64,000 nucleotides of DNA from Parietaria judaica. Lineage: Eukaryota; Streptophyta; Magnoliopsida; Rosales; Urticaceae. How positions within the stretch are numbered: the first letter of the stretch is position 1; each line of letters begins with the position of its first letter. The DNA is taken from the NCBI GenBank assembly GCA_954871525.1, contig OX940865.1, positions 10,182,606 to 10,246,605 on the forward strand, read 5' to 3'. Under the pieces are notes generated by a model. The model saw only the letters and a list, made by a program, of their open reading frames with translations, searched no databases and was not told the DNA's origin. Shown here one piece after another: positions 10,913-22,362 of this stretch. The translations under genes and the position numbers were made by a program.

Positions 10913-12694
10913 TCAAATATTATTTAAAGGATATTGCACCTTATTTCCGCACAACTTATTCACTTCATCATACTCTATAACATAGTTTTTGCTGCTAATA
11001 TTTCTGGAATAACATGAATATCCATCTTCATGATCATACACTTGTCGCGTACTTGCTGATGCGCCTGTACCGGCTCTATTAACCAGCAAGTAACCGAGAC
11101 CGAGCTGCTCGTTCTTCAGCGAGCTTGTCGGGAATTCAATGCCAAAAGCTCTCAAAGATTTCTGCTCGTTGAATCCGAGCGTGATATTTGTGGCAATAAG
11201 GTAAGAATCACCGCCTGATTGCTCGACGAAATCGGTGGACAGGAGAAGTGGAAAAGTTTTCTCCGATTTGGTTGAAAAAACATCGAAAAATGGCGTTGCA
11301 ACGTGGGTTGTGTCGTTGCAAAAGATGGTCTGATCTATCACCTGTTTGTTTCCTTCGTTCTCCAACACCATCGAGTTCGAGTATGAAAATTCCTGGACGG
11401 AACTCGTAATTATGTTTCCAAACGAAGACTTGATTGATCCGACGGCTAATACCCTTCGCTTTGCTGTAGTCAAGAACTTCCCGTTTAGACCTTCGAAGTT
11501 TGACTCTTGGGAGATGACGAGAGGCTCAGCCACATGCTTAAGAAGCTTCCCTTCAGTTTTAAACCGGTGCTTGTCCAACCAAACGTGCAAATTCGCGTCG
11601 ATGAACCAAATGTTCAAGGCGTTTGTTACACTGAACCCAAAAGTATGGTTCTTCCCGTCTAGGATTTTGCTGAGAAACGGGGTGATCTCGATCTCATACG
11701 ATGGGAGATTAAACGAGCCAATCCCGGAAACGGGTCTCCACAAGAGGGGATTGAATCCGCCAGTGTAGATCACTGTGAAAGGCCATACTGCACCGGCAAT
11801 CTCATCGTCAAGACTGACCACAATCTCCCGAAATGGCCCGTTTCCGGGTACATCGGTAAGATCATTCTCGGAAATGTACTCGTTTGGAAGATTCGAGTAC
11901 CAAAACTCATCATTCTCGTGGAACGAAACATAAACCTCCAAAACAGCCCTAAAAGCATTCCTAGGAATTATGAACTCCTTCAACCGAGTCCCGACAGAAT
12001 CACTCATCTCAAACCACAAACCATCGTTCAATGGCAGATTCCGCGAGATGGGCAACACCAGATCGGCCCAAGAGCGATACCTGGAAGCTAAACCCTCTGA
12101 GCTCGGCTCACGATTGCTCGAATTCTCCTCGGCAGGGTAGAAGTGTAGAGTCAAATTCACATGGTAAACACCAGTGTAGGTCTCATCAACCACATTGCCT
12201 AGAAAAACCGCTAGAGTTTGAGTCTCGTTCTTGAGAAGAAGCGAGTAATACCTTGTGACGTCTTTCTCGACGGTCCAGACGATGCCGGAAGAAGTCGGCT
12301 CCGCCGTGCAGCCACGGAGGAGCTCGACGCCAGCGAGCCAAACACCGAAGATTCGATCGAATTGGGTCCCTCTGCAAGTGGATCGCCATTCAAGAACGAT
12401 CTTAGAGAAATCTCGAGACCGACAATGCGATGGAGGGTTATAAAAGGAAAGAGCCGGAGGTCTTCCATAGGTGAAGCCGAAATCATGGCTGAGAACTCTG
12501 TGCGAGCACGGCTCAGCATTAGGGAGCTCGATCGGCTTGGTGACCTCGAAGAACTCGGTCGGTCCTTTTATGTGTTTGGGAGATGAAAGCTGAGAGATGA
12601 CTTCGGGTTTGAGGCGTTTGAGTATAGAGGAGTTTGATTGGTGGAGAAGGAGGAGGAGAGCGAGGAGGGTGAGAGAAAAAGCTGAAGAAGCCAT
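10913..12694 (-). CDS. PNGase A-like glycoamidase, intronless paralogue
   Basis: A single exon of 593 aa encodes the same PNGase A family as the gene 1.8 kb downstream in transcription direction. Residues 1-22 form a signal peptide. The conserved order is FFEVTKPIELP, CSHRVLSHDFGFTYGRPP, FDRIFGVWLAGVELLRGC, VFLGNVVDETYTGVYHVNLT, SFHENDEFWYSNLPNEYISE, GPFREIVVSLDDEIAGAVWP, GGFNPLLWRPVSGIGSFNLP and YSCYSRNISSKNY, near the C-terminus. Several N-glycosylation sequons suggest secretion. At the place where the sister gene has its intron, this gene reads through as VTRYYSLLL, with the exonic bases AAGGTATT at 12254-12247. Same strand and family indicate a tandem duplication. Confidence 0.94.
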   Translation of the reverse strand: MASSAFSLTLLALLLLLHQSNSSILKRLKPEVISQLSSPKHIKGPTEFFEVTKPIELPNAEPCSHRVLSHDFGFTYGRPPALSFYNPPSHCRSRDFSKIVLEWRSTCRGTQFDRIFGVWLAGVELLRGCTAEPTSSGIVWTVEKDVTRYYSLLLKNETQTLAVFLGNVVDETYTGVYHVNLTLHFYPAEENSSNREPSSEGLASRYRSWADLVLPISRNLPLNDGLWFEMSDSVGTRLKEFIIPRNAFRAVLEVYVSFHENDEFWYSNLPNEYISENDLTDVPGNGPFREIVVSLDDEIAGAVWPFTVIYTGGFNPLLWRPVSGIGSFNLPSYEIEITPFLSKILDGKNHTFGFSVTNALNIWFIDANLHVWLDKHRFKTEGKLLKHVAEPLVISQESNFEGLNGKFLTTAKRRVLAVGSIKSSFGNIITSSVQEFSYSNSMVLENEGNKQVIDQTIFCNDTTHVATPFFDVFSTKSEKTFPLLLSTDFVEQSGGDSYLIATNITLGFNEQKSLRAFGIEFPTSSLKNEQLGLGYLLVNRAGTGASASTRQVYDHEDGYSCYSRNISSKNYVIEYDEVNKLCGNKVQYPLNNI

Positions 12695-13507
12695 GAAAGA
12701 GTTGTTCCAAAAACACTAAGAAAAAGATGATCGGTTGCTTTGAGTGAAGAAAAATAATAATTTGATGTCAAGGAGCAAAGAGGCTCATTAGTGTTGAGAA
12801 CTTGAGTACGGAATGCTTTGAAGACAAGTATGACACTGACAATTTAGTAAAAATTAAGTTCAGTTTCTGCCAAAGGTAGAAAACAAGAAGTGTGTGCTAA
12901 TTCATATGCCAAATACAAATTAATACATTTTCTTAGTAATAAGAAAAAGTTTGTAACTTTATTATTTGTGAACTGAATTTTCATAGTCTGCATATTGAAG
13001 GAGTCCTTTCAAACAATAGTTCAACATTCCGATATATTATTTGGTTGAAGGTTAGTGGAGAATGGATAGATTAATTGCTATTAATTAGTGTTTTTATTAA
13101 GTTTAGGTCTTTAATATTTTAATAAAACCTGTAAAAGGCCCGATAGGTCCAAATGACCTATTATAGAAGGCGTCAATTATTGTTTGGTTGCGCGGTTTCG
13201 ATTTGCATCGGTTTCGCCCTTAAGGCTATCGGGGAGAGCGACACTCGTGCTCTCGAAGGACCAGACTTGATTTCCGTTGATTTCTTGCAATAAAAGATGA
13301 CGGGGATTCATGTTCTTGTGGAATCTTGTCGGTAAAATTAATCTCGTTGCTTTTTGCTCGTTTTATTATTCCGGAACTCGTCAGAATGTTATGCTGACTA
13401 GTAATGATTACTGTTTAGACATAATGTTTGCAAATGCAAAATCATATAAAATTCCAAATTATCATCTATATCTAATAATGACTAAGAAAAATCCATTAAA
13501 AAAAAAA
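12695..13507. other. Spacer between amidase and Rab3GAP2-like genes
   Basis: Contains the 5' flank of the intronless amidase gene. I see no gene. No strong TATA box is obvious within 100 bp of 12694. Confidence 0.4.
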
Positions 13508-13630
13508 AGGATAGCTTAGTTGTACCATTGAGGTCTAAGGTTCAAATCGCGTGAAAATACTAAGAAAAATTCAAGTTGTTTCATAAAATAATGTAATTTG
13601 CTTATGCGAGGATTCATGCCCAAAAAAAAA
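13508..13630 (+). mobile_element. Possible tRNA-derived SINE remnant
   Basis: GATAGCTTAGTTGT resembles a pol III A box and GGTTCAAATCGCG a B box about 28 bp further on. The stretch is bounded by A-rich runs at 13500 and 13622. The spacing is short and no target-site duplication was found. It lies in the 3' flank of the Rab3GAP2-like gene. Confidence 0.35.
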
Positions 13631-13679
13631 ATCAATATAAATTAGAAGGGCATTGCTCATGGAGATGGATTATTTACAC

Positions 13680-16600
13680 TCAACCAAGGGTTCGATTTAT
13701 AACTGAAATTTGGCCGGAATCTCCATTCAACACGAACACCTCTAACGGAATGTAAGGAGATGTTGCAGAGGAGCCAAACCTGTAGGTGGGTTGAAGAATT
13801 TTGCTGCCTTTTGGACACGAAATTGTTCGAAGGCGTGCCCCAGTTCTCATCTGCCAAATCTGTTAGATGTGTAGTACAAAATAATCAGCATATGCAAAGC
13901 TAAAACATGATAAAGAAGTTAATCTTACATAATTTATACAGAATAGGAATGTATAAAATGGCCCCTAAAATTATATATATATATATATATTCTACTAATA
14001 GACAATAGACCCGTGTATTCGGATTTTAGTGCTTCGTTGTAGGTGGAAAATATTATACTAGGGGTAATATGGTACTTTTACCTATACATTTTGATTTTTG
14101 ATTTAGGATTAAGTTGGCAATATACATATTTTTATGTAATATTATAACCCTAAAAATATGAACTATAAAACATATAAACCGAAAGCAGCAAATAACCCTA
14201 GTATGCAGTCTATTAACTGTTTTTTAATATTTTCATTACTTATTGTGCCCGCTTATGAAGACGGCCCAACGAGGCACAAAAAACCGTACATGTGTATTTT
14301 AATTTAAAGGTCATTTGCACACTACCCTTATTCCAGTTCAATGGAGTCAGCGACTCTTGTTGAGTTGCTATAGCAATAAAAGAAATCGCGATAATTTTTG
14401 CTACATTTCTGCTGATACAAATTTGATAGGACCCAGTAACAAGATGTTTCGTAAAACGCAAAATATAAAAAAGATGTCTTGAGTAAGGGGACTAGTTAAA
14501 ATATAAATACGGCACAAAGTCCAAGACGTAAATTAATAGGATCGATTAGAGTTTCCTAAACTATATCTTATTGTTTAAAAAATAAATAAAAATCCACTAA
14601 TACTTAAAACATTAAATAGCATATTACGGGTCTATATGCCATTGCTTTTAAGAATTTCTGTGTGATCAAGTATACCATTGCTTTTAAGAAACTAGGAAAA
14701 TTGCTAGAATTTACCTCAATAATTTCTTTTCGAGGGGCGTGAATGGCCAAACACAGACAATAATCACTCTTCACATGTTCTTTATAAGCGGAAGTGGAAG
14801 CACCGGTATCTCTACTGACTAGCATTTCCATGAATAGGCAGCTAGCATCCCGATATCCCTGCAAAAATTAAATAGCAAATCAGATAAGATAGAGATGGGA
14901 TTAAGCCTGCGTATTGAACAGTTAAATGACGAGACTAACCTTCCATAAGCGCACTACAACAAGCGCCTGAGTGTCCAAGAGCAGTATCCGCCCGAGTGAA
15001 TCTGTGATTGCTGCCAAAGTGCCACTAGGAGACAACGTCAGCTTCTCGCCCTTTCTCGGATAATCCTTCAACGATGTCAGCGGTGAAGCTGTTAAGTTTT
15101 TTATGCAACCCACAAATGGATAGTAAGTAGAACACATCGATAAGCGTTTTTTATGCAACCCTTATAAGGAAATTTGCACAAAGTTGTAAACAGTCGGTAA
15201 GTAGAACATATCGATAATCATTTTCTATGCAACCCAATGAACCCATGTAAGAATAGCTAGATGGAACTGTAAGCAGACAGTAGGTAGAAAATGTCGATAA
15301 GCGCTTTTTAAGCAACTCATATAAGAACATTATTTACAAAAAATTGTAAATACACAGTAAGCAGAACATATCTACAATCGTTTTGATGCAACCCATATAA
15401 TAATATTTGCACAAAACTGTAAGAAAATGGTTAGTAGAACATATCAATAAGCGCGTTCCCTAAATTTTTCATAAACAGCCAATATAATTATACAGATCAT
15501 CTAAGAATATACTCTTACATTTGGTACCATGGAAAGATGTGCTTCATAAACATAACAGTTTCAATGATGTCAGTGGTAAAGCTGTTAAATTTTTTATGCA
15601 AGCCATATAAGAAGTTTTGTACAAAATTATGAATAGATGGTAACCATAATTATATTTATATATATATCATAGAAATAGATAGATTTTCAATAATAGATGA
15701 GCTATTATATGATTCGCTACTAAACGAAGGAAACGAAATTTCTTACCACGTGCAAAAGATTGGGGCTTTACATTTGGTTTTTTTGGTGATGTTTGTTCAC
15801 TCCGCCAAATCATTTTCGAAAGGGAAGCTATTGTCGAAAATGTTGCAGGAACGACTCTGGATATAATGGCTCCCACAAGAGACCTACTTTTGTCCTCCGA
15901 TAATCTACATTACAAGATTATAGAGCCTGATAAATATATATACATATATGATAGGATCCAAATGCAAATTCCAAGACAAAATTAGGTAATGGAAATTCAC
16001 CAATGTGATGAATCCCCTTTTCTCTTTATTATGATATTCAACAAAGCATAAGGCCCTAACAGCCCCCATGATAGGCTGATGAACATTCTGAGCAAAAGAC
16101 CAAAATACCCTTAATAAAATAATTGATCGAAACATCCGTAATAATATAAATAAACGAAAAGGCATAAAATGACTAAACGTACAAGAGTGACTGTCTTTCC
16201 CTTCCTCCGATGATAGGTAATAACGGGTCTATCAATATCTTCCGATAGAGGAGTCCAAATAACATGGAGCAGAGTTCTGGTTGCAAAGAAAATAAAATCC
16301 CTGTATACTAACCTAAAAGCCGAGATTACAGCATCCTCTCCTATAGTGACTGCACAGTAATACCGCTGATTCGACTGCCCAACAACAAAAGTAGCTGAAT
16401 TCAAAACCACAATACTTCAGAAAATTTCCATTATTTGAGAAAGAAGAAAAAGTATAGTGAAAGTCACCAAGATTTTCGGTAAACAAAAGGAACGAGATAA
16501 ATCAATAGCTGGTAATGAAAAGAAGTGTTGTAATTCACCGATTTGCACTTGAAAATATTATTTTAATATAATAGAAAGGCGTCGCTGTCGTGTGATACCT

Positions 16601-17940
16601 GAAGCTCCATGAGTGGTGGAGGCATTATCCCGCTAATTGCTGCATCTGCACACTTGCCCGATTTGCTAACATTCCACAGCTGGTAAGACAATCTTCCATA
16701 AGAATTTCCAAAATCATCAGACTCTTGTTTCCCACCTCTTTTCTCCCAAAACCGAGAGTTCGAATCATGAAACCACTGTTGAAGCATACTCTATATTCCA
16801 CGCATTAAACCATGTATTAGTGTCTGTATGTATTAAAGCATTTCTAATATGAAACTCAAGAATCAGAGGTATGTTTCAGTAGAACAATAACACCTCAAAA
16901 AATTCCTGTAGAACTTCGAGAAAAAGTTGAAAAACTACCTGGATTTCAGAGCCGTAGAAACGAGCAATCACTCCCGACATAACAACACAAACCTCCTCCG
17001 AAGAGGTTTCTTGGATCAAATCTCTCTTAGTTCCACGAACTCGTAACTTCAAAATCCTGCCGGGATATATTAACTGTAAAAGAGAAAAGTTCCCTAGTTT
17101 TAAAACTGAGTCTCAATTCAAGAGATCACGAGGATGCAAGGCAATTTGCCAAATGAATACTTTCTGTTCATTCATGTATCCATGGAGTTTTGGCATAAAT
17201 CAAACGGAAAACAGCAGCGAAAGTAAACATAAATCGTTAGTCATTACATACACTCCATGTAGGAACACAATCACGCACACCCGAGACGGATTCGCTCTAA
17301 TAAAAAAAGTGTTACAGCGAAGGGTAGAGTACGAAAAAATGAAGTCAATGGCGACTTAATCAACCCCTAAAACCCAACTAAATATCGAAAAATTATGTCC
17401 CGCCATGAAGCTTCCGAACGGGCCGGACCAAGAAAACGGATTCGGAATCACAAATTCTAGCAAGTTTCATACCAAAAAGATCGTTTCATTTATTCCAAGC
17501 TCTTCATAATATCAACAACAGATCAAACAATCCCAAACCTAAGTATGAAAACCAGAACCACCATTATTGAATCAAGGAGATCGTGAAGTTCAAACCTGCT
17601 TGTGAATCAATTCGCCGCGCAGAGAGTAAAGCAGAAGAAACCCACAAGAAGTCCCCACGACGATGACTCGAATATCGTCGAACACAAGCCACTCGATCGC
17701 CGATATGTACTCCGCCTCGATCGGCGACAGGTCGGGCCGGATCTTCACCCGGGACTCGCCGGAATCGGACCATCCAAGAGTGAGGATGAGCGAGCGGTTG
17801 GCTATGGCGAGCGAGTGCGTGTCGAGCGCGCAGAGAAGGTTGGGGTTGGCGACGAGCCAGCCCGGCTTGCCGGCGCCGAGTTCGCTGAGCTCGTCGCACG
17901 CCACGCAGCCCAACTCGGTGGTGTGGGTCCGCTTCGCCAT
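13680..17940 (-). CDS. Rab3GAP non-catalytic subunit-like protein (RAB3GAP2 N-terminal type)
   Basis: Plant homologue of the Rab3 GTPase-activating complex regulatory subunit, acting in Rab-dependent membrane traffic. Eight exons: 17940-17596, 17073-16939, 16790-16599, 16374-16313, 15904-15747, 15088-14940, 14858-14715, 13859-13680. They splice in frame to 454 aa, close to the roughly 455 aa I remember for Arabidopsis At3g14910. Recognisable blocks include ALDTHSLAIANR, IEAEYISAIEWLVFDD, SSEEVCVVMSGVIARF, YYCAVTIGEDAVISAFRL, DYPRKGEKLTLSPSGTLAAI, SDYCLCLAIHAPRKEIIE and PLEVFVLNGDSGQ. Beta-propeller-like repeats are likely. It is much shorter than animal RAB3GAP2, as expected in plants. All donors are GT and all acceptors AG. 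Intron 5 carries a tandem repeat array (separate entry). A catalytic partner is not in this window. Confidence 0.94.
15110..15660. repeat. Degenerate tandem array in intron 5, with copied exon-6 edge
   Basis: Units of roughly 80-90 bp repeat the phrases AGTAAGTAGAACATATCGATAA, TTTTTATGCAACCCATATAA and ATTTGCACAAA(A)TTGTAA five or six times. The last unit (15559-15610) also copies the start of exon 6 and its 3' splice site: GATGTCAGTGGTAAAGCTGTTAA against GATGTCAGCGGTGAAGCTGTTAA at 15072-15094. The array therefore grew from the exon-intron border. Confidence 0.75.
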
Positions 17941-18479
17941 TGTTGATAACTCGATTTCGCTGGATCTTCGTTGCTTCTCATGCCATTTGGAGTATCAGCG
18001 AAGACAAAGAGATTATGCAAAGAGTTCTGTAATTCAGGACTAAAATTCATAATATCTTTATTAAATAATATGTTTATTCGTTAATTTAAATAAAAAAAAA
18101 AAAAAAAAGTTGTATATATATAAATCCTACTTGATATATAATCATTATTGGTAGTTTTTTTTTTATAACACACAATAGTAATTTTTTTACAAAATTAACA
18201 GAAAAATAAATATTTTGTACAATTTCTTTTTAATAATAAACAAACTTAATATCACATCATTTATTGTTAAATCATTTTTAGTAAAAAAATAATAATATAA
18301 CGTAATAACTCATGTAGCCTTTTATAAATACGATTTTGTCGCCTTGTGTTGAACCCGCGTCCAACGCTATGAAGGGATGCGTTGAATGAGAAGGGAGATA
18401 TCGATGTCTTTTAACTTGATTTTGTTTGTCTGAGCTAATTTCTTTAGAGTGTGAAGAACAAAAATATTTAGCCAGAATC
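17941..18479. other. 5' flank of the Rab3GAP2-like gene and AT-rich spacer
   Basis: No gene seen. Contains an A run near 18092-18107 and AT-rich sequence. Confidence 0.4.
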
Positions 18480-18640
18480 ATCTAAATACGATTGTATGTG
18501 ATTCAACTCGGTGGCAACTCCATAGAAGTTGACAGAGTTAATATATACAGAACTCTATACATAGGAGGCGATCCCGAGAATCCCAAAAGGAAGAGTTTTT
18601 ATAAGAGTATGATTTGAGTCCCAAAACGAGGAAAAGATAC
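18480..18640 (-). repeat. Dispersed repeat, LTR-like, copy 2
   Basis: On the minus strand it follows the copy at 4520-4640: AACTCTTCCTTTTGGGATTC, TCGGGATCGCCTCCTATGTA and CTATGGAGTTGCCACC. It is diverged, and no ends were defined. Confidence 0.45.
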
Positions 18641-19371
18641 ATCCTAATAATAACGATGCTCAAACAGTAGGGAATGCTTCTTAATAGCGATATTTCTTGC
18701 TCTTACATGGCGGGTGTTTCGGGGTCGAAATCCTCACAAAGCCTGACCGTTCACTATTTTACTTCTTTTCTCTTTTCATTTGGATCCAATTACGAGCCAC
18801 TCTCCCGCCCAGGAAGGGCTCGTTTGTTGCATTGGCGATCCAGGGGCCTTTATAGACAAACAAGGATTTGCACCGTACGACCCATATAAGGAGAAGTCGC
18901 ATCACTCCCAACAAAAATATTTGAGAAATGATAGTTTTGCGTTTGCCATTTGGGAAGGAGTGTATCGTGTCAAAGAAGCGCGCCGATTCGCGCGGAGTCG
19001 TGAAGGAGACGTGTGGGGGGGTCACTGGAGTTGAAGAAGGAAGAGTGGTGATAATTTTTCAAAGAAAAAAATCAAACTTAAGCGACAAGAGGAGTCGAAG
19101 AGAGAAGAAATTTGTTATTTAGATGTTGGTGTGGGTGTGACCGAAAAAAGATGTTGGTCAGACACATTCATATTTGTAAATAATAAAAAACAAATGGTCT
19201 TAATGAACCAACATCTTAACCATTAAGATTAAAACATTATTGCCCGTCCTCTCTATAGCATGTGCAGGATGACTAGACCTACTCCATAAGCAGGGCAAAA
19301 TAGGGTGAAGTCACAAACCAGATAACAATCGGAAGGGCTTCATGCGGATGTCCTAGCTTATAACCAAACAA
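18641..19371. other. Repeat-like spacer
   Basis: No gene seen. The sequence is less AT-rich than neighbouring spacers and reads like transposon debris, but I could not assign a family. Confidence 0.35.
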
Positions 19372-19390
19372 GCCCGAAAATGGACCTGAC

Positions 19391-19487
19391 AAGATGTGCT
19401 TGTTCTAGTGGTAACAAGTACATCACTTAGGACATTAGAGGTCTTGAGTTCGAGTCACCATGAGGGTAGGAGTGAAATCCAAAGATC

Positions 19488-19526
<39 letters not shown>
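19391..19526 (+). mobile_element. tRNA-derived SINE with target-site duplication
   Basis: The element starts AAGATGTGCTTGTTCTAGTGG (A box TTCTAGTGGTAA) and carries a B box GAGTTCGAGTC about 42 bp later. It ends in GTGAAATCCAAAGATCCTC plus an (AT)n tail. It is flanked by 19-bp direct repeats, GCCCGAAAATGGACCTGAC at 19372-19390 and GCCCGAAAATGGGCCTGAC at 19527-19545, with one mismatch. Pol III boxes, no coding capacity and a long target duplication together identify a SINE. Its 3' body is repeated at 7729. Confidence 0.88.
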
Positions 19527-19529
<3 letters not shown>

Positions 19530-19545
19530 CGAAAATGGGCCTGAC

Positions 19546-19956
19546 TTTCTTCGTGGGTCAAACCCTCATGTGGTAAAGCTTGTAGACCTACTAGCTGATG
19601 GTCCGTACCTTAAACAGTTGGGATCTTTGGAGGGATTCGCCACATGGATGGCCAGTGACCGAGGAACAGTTAAGCCAAATTGATACAAAATTCCCAAAGA
19701 CCTTTCCTAGCAACTTAGACTCACACACACTGCCTCAAGGAAGGTGAGACGCTGCGGAGTCAGCCTAATGTGCCCGGAGGACCGAGAGTGTTACACCAGG
19801 GAACTAAACATTTTTATTGATAAAAAAACACCACCAAACACATTATAAGTTGCTTACAGTTACAAGATTTTTACTTGAAGATATGTATGGGAAAAATAAA
19901 GTTGTAGTAAGGAATGTCACCCTAAATTGAAATTTTTACTTTTATCAGGCTAAAAG
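19546..19956. other. Unassigned sequence next to SINE
   Basis: No gene seen. The text around 19690-19800 has moderately high GC and may be transposon-derived. Confidence 0.35.
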
Positions 19957-20693
19957 TGTTGGGTATATTTCTATATATGATGATTTACATGAGAAATAAA
20001 TATGAGCAAAAACTGTAGCAAATAGATTCGATGATACTTATCTGAAAAATCTTGGATTTGACGAATATCGACTTGTAGCTTTGATCCGATCATGTGTTCT
20101 TGATCCTGTAAAACAGAAAATGGTTAGAGATTCCCGAGACGCGTTGGACGCTCTCCTTAAAGCTTGATTTGCCTCCTCTACGTGCTTGAGGTTCGTTAGG
20201 CGATAGCTTCCCATGATATAACGGGATGACCGAGAACTCCGCAGCATTTCGAAGTTCACCGGCGAACTGAACCTTCTCGAACTCCGTTACCGAAAGACTC
20301 ACGACACGAAAACATTGGGTAGCATGAAAGATCGAATCCGGGGAATGGAAAAACGAGAAGCGGATTCAAAGTATTTAGAGAGTTTTTGGAAGACGGTTTT
20401 GCAATCGGTGTGTCGAAATGGTTCGAGGTCACCGTCAATTTATAGATACGGGATTGACACATTGAATTGATTAATAATCAATTCTATAACGGCTACTAAT
20501 AAATTGCAATTAATCCGTAACCTAATAAATTGAATTCAATATTCATAACAGTTATAATCAATATAACCGTTTTACGTAACGTTTTAACGTCGGAAAATAT
20601 CTCGGTAATTGGATAGACCATTCTCTCGAGTGTTCGACATTTCGACCCGCTCGACGCTATCTCAATTTAATTTAACTTCAATTATTTCCAACA
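19957..20693 (-). mobile_element. LTR (737 bp) of a retrotransposon, copy A
   Basis: The plus strand starts TGTTGGGTATATTTC and ends TTTCCAACA. On the minus strand it is preceded by the polypurine tract GTGGGGGAT, so this is a 3' LTR of a minus-strand element. It matches copy B (23098-23834) at the same length, with roughly one difference per 30 bases by eye. Short frames inside it have no recognised domain. Confidence 0.85.
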
Positions 20694-22288
20694 ATCCCCC
20701 ACATAAATAAAATTGACAGATCACTCTTGACAACACCTGACTCAGGTAACAGAGTTCGGCAGTCAAATCCTGCATAGGATAGGTAGGTGTAACCCTTTGA
20801 ACCTTCCCTTGTGAAAGTATATTTTCTTACTTGGTGATCAGTAGAGGCGATGTCTTTGAACTATTCGACCGTTTGTGTAAGTGAGAATATACCTCACACA
20901 GAATTCTCCTTGGACAGATTCAGTTCTTACTATTATGTTCGTTCATGGTCATGAACACCATCTGGTTCTGCGAGAGTTTACGGAACTTGCGCCCTTTACA
21001 ATTCCGTTATAGCGACCCCACTTCACTCTAACATATGTGATCTTACTAAAAGCAAACCATATGCTCTGCTCGGTTATCATTTACCGACGTGTAAGAATCA
21101 TTAAAAACTTTCTATTTAGCTTATCCTTAATCGTACATATCACTGTTTATCATCTTAGGAATGGACAGAGGGTGTAACCCCCACAGTGACCCGTTAAAGT
21201 CTTACAGCTAGGATCTCCCATTGAACCCAGTTCTTGGGATCTCCAGTCAGATAGGTTGGGTTTCCACTGTAAAACTTTGTTTTTCAATGGGCTTAAGTCA
21301 CATTTCCTTTGATGATTTCACAACCAACTCTCACTTATACCCTTTTGGGTAGTGGATCCACAACATTATCATTTGATTCCCGTGATCAATTATGATAATT
21401 TTCTTGAGAGTAGTTGTCTAACGACATTAAGTCTATGGCATATATGTCTAGACTTACCATTATGAAATGGTTTTACGCTCTTTTAATTGCATACTAAATT
21501 TCATAGTCGATGCAAATTATAGACGAGGTTTTTACCATTTCAAAATATCTTCCAAATATTTTCTTAGTCATTCGGCCTTATTGCCGTATTTGTCTAAGAC
21601 AATATAAAGATTCCATTTTGAATTTCTTACGTTTATTTGGAAATTTATCACATCCAATTACATTACAAGAACTAATTCTTAGTTCATAGATGCAATGTAC
21701 AATCCTCATACTCACATACATCACCTTAATGTGAAGCGATTATTTTCTAGTAAACGCCCCCACATTTCCAGGTATTAATTGGAATTCAATGTTCACAAAC
21801 TTTTGAACTTCTCAAATTTATCTCGTGATAAATAGAGTCCGACATTATTGTCATATTCATTATGCACTTATGCATGTACGTCATTTGAGCGCTTATAGCC
21901 TCGTTGACGATTAGAATGACATCTCAAAATTGAAACCGCAATTTCAATTACACATATAAGTACCTTGATCAATAATCAAGTGTACTTCGACAAAATATAT
22001 TTTGTCACAAATTTCCGTGTATCTATTTTCCAATGATTTTGGAAACCATAGAATTTTTCTCAAGAAATCATTTACATTTTCTAATAATTCTCTTGCAATT
22101 TTAATTCAACGCTTTACGTTTAGTACCTCGATCAATAATCGGGTGTACTACATGAACATATTATTTCCTCCACAAAATAATTTTATCTACTTAGAGCATA
22201 TAGAAACTCAAATCTATATACATACTGAAATAGTAATTTCTCATATAATAAGAAACTAAAGCCACTTCTACAGAATGTAAATTCCAAA
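20694..22288 (-). mobile_element. Non-coding 3' internal region of the same retrotransposon
   Basis: It begins at the polypurine tract. Its first 550 bp or so are repeated beside LTR copy B (ACAACACCTGACTCAGGTAA, GTGATCAGTAGAGGCGATGT, CATTTACCGACGTGTAAG). No gag, protease, integrase or reverse transcriptase motif was seen on either strand, so it is either a long non-coding 3' segment or a non-autonomous element. The upper boundary is uncertain. Confidence 0.65.
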
Positions 22289-22362
22289 ACTAAATAACCA
22301 TTATCACGTAACACTTGGTCAAAAAACTAAATAACCATTATCACGTAACACTTGGTCAAAAT
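22289..22362. repeat. 37-bp tandem duplication
   Basis: ACTAAATAACCATTATCACG occurs at 22289 and 22326, each followed by TAACACTTGGTCAAA. The two copies are essentially identical, so the event is recent. Confidence 0.9.

Noticed and set aside
13508..13560. Functional tRNA gene
   Set aside because: A and B boxes are too close and no cloverleaf with acceptor stem can be drawn; at best a SINE remnant.
16375..16410. Extension of Rab3GAP2-like exon 4 upstream to include the NSATFVVGQ-coding codons
   Set aside because: No AG acceptor sits in the required phase; TTGTTGTTGGGCAG at 16375 gives a clean in-frame junction matching the family's SQRYYCAVTIGEDAV block.
20090..20302. 70-codon frame, also present at 23230-23442 and similar at 2418-2525
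   Set aside because: Its recurrence is explained by LTR homology; the frame is not kept in the older copy.
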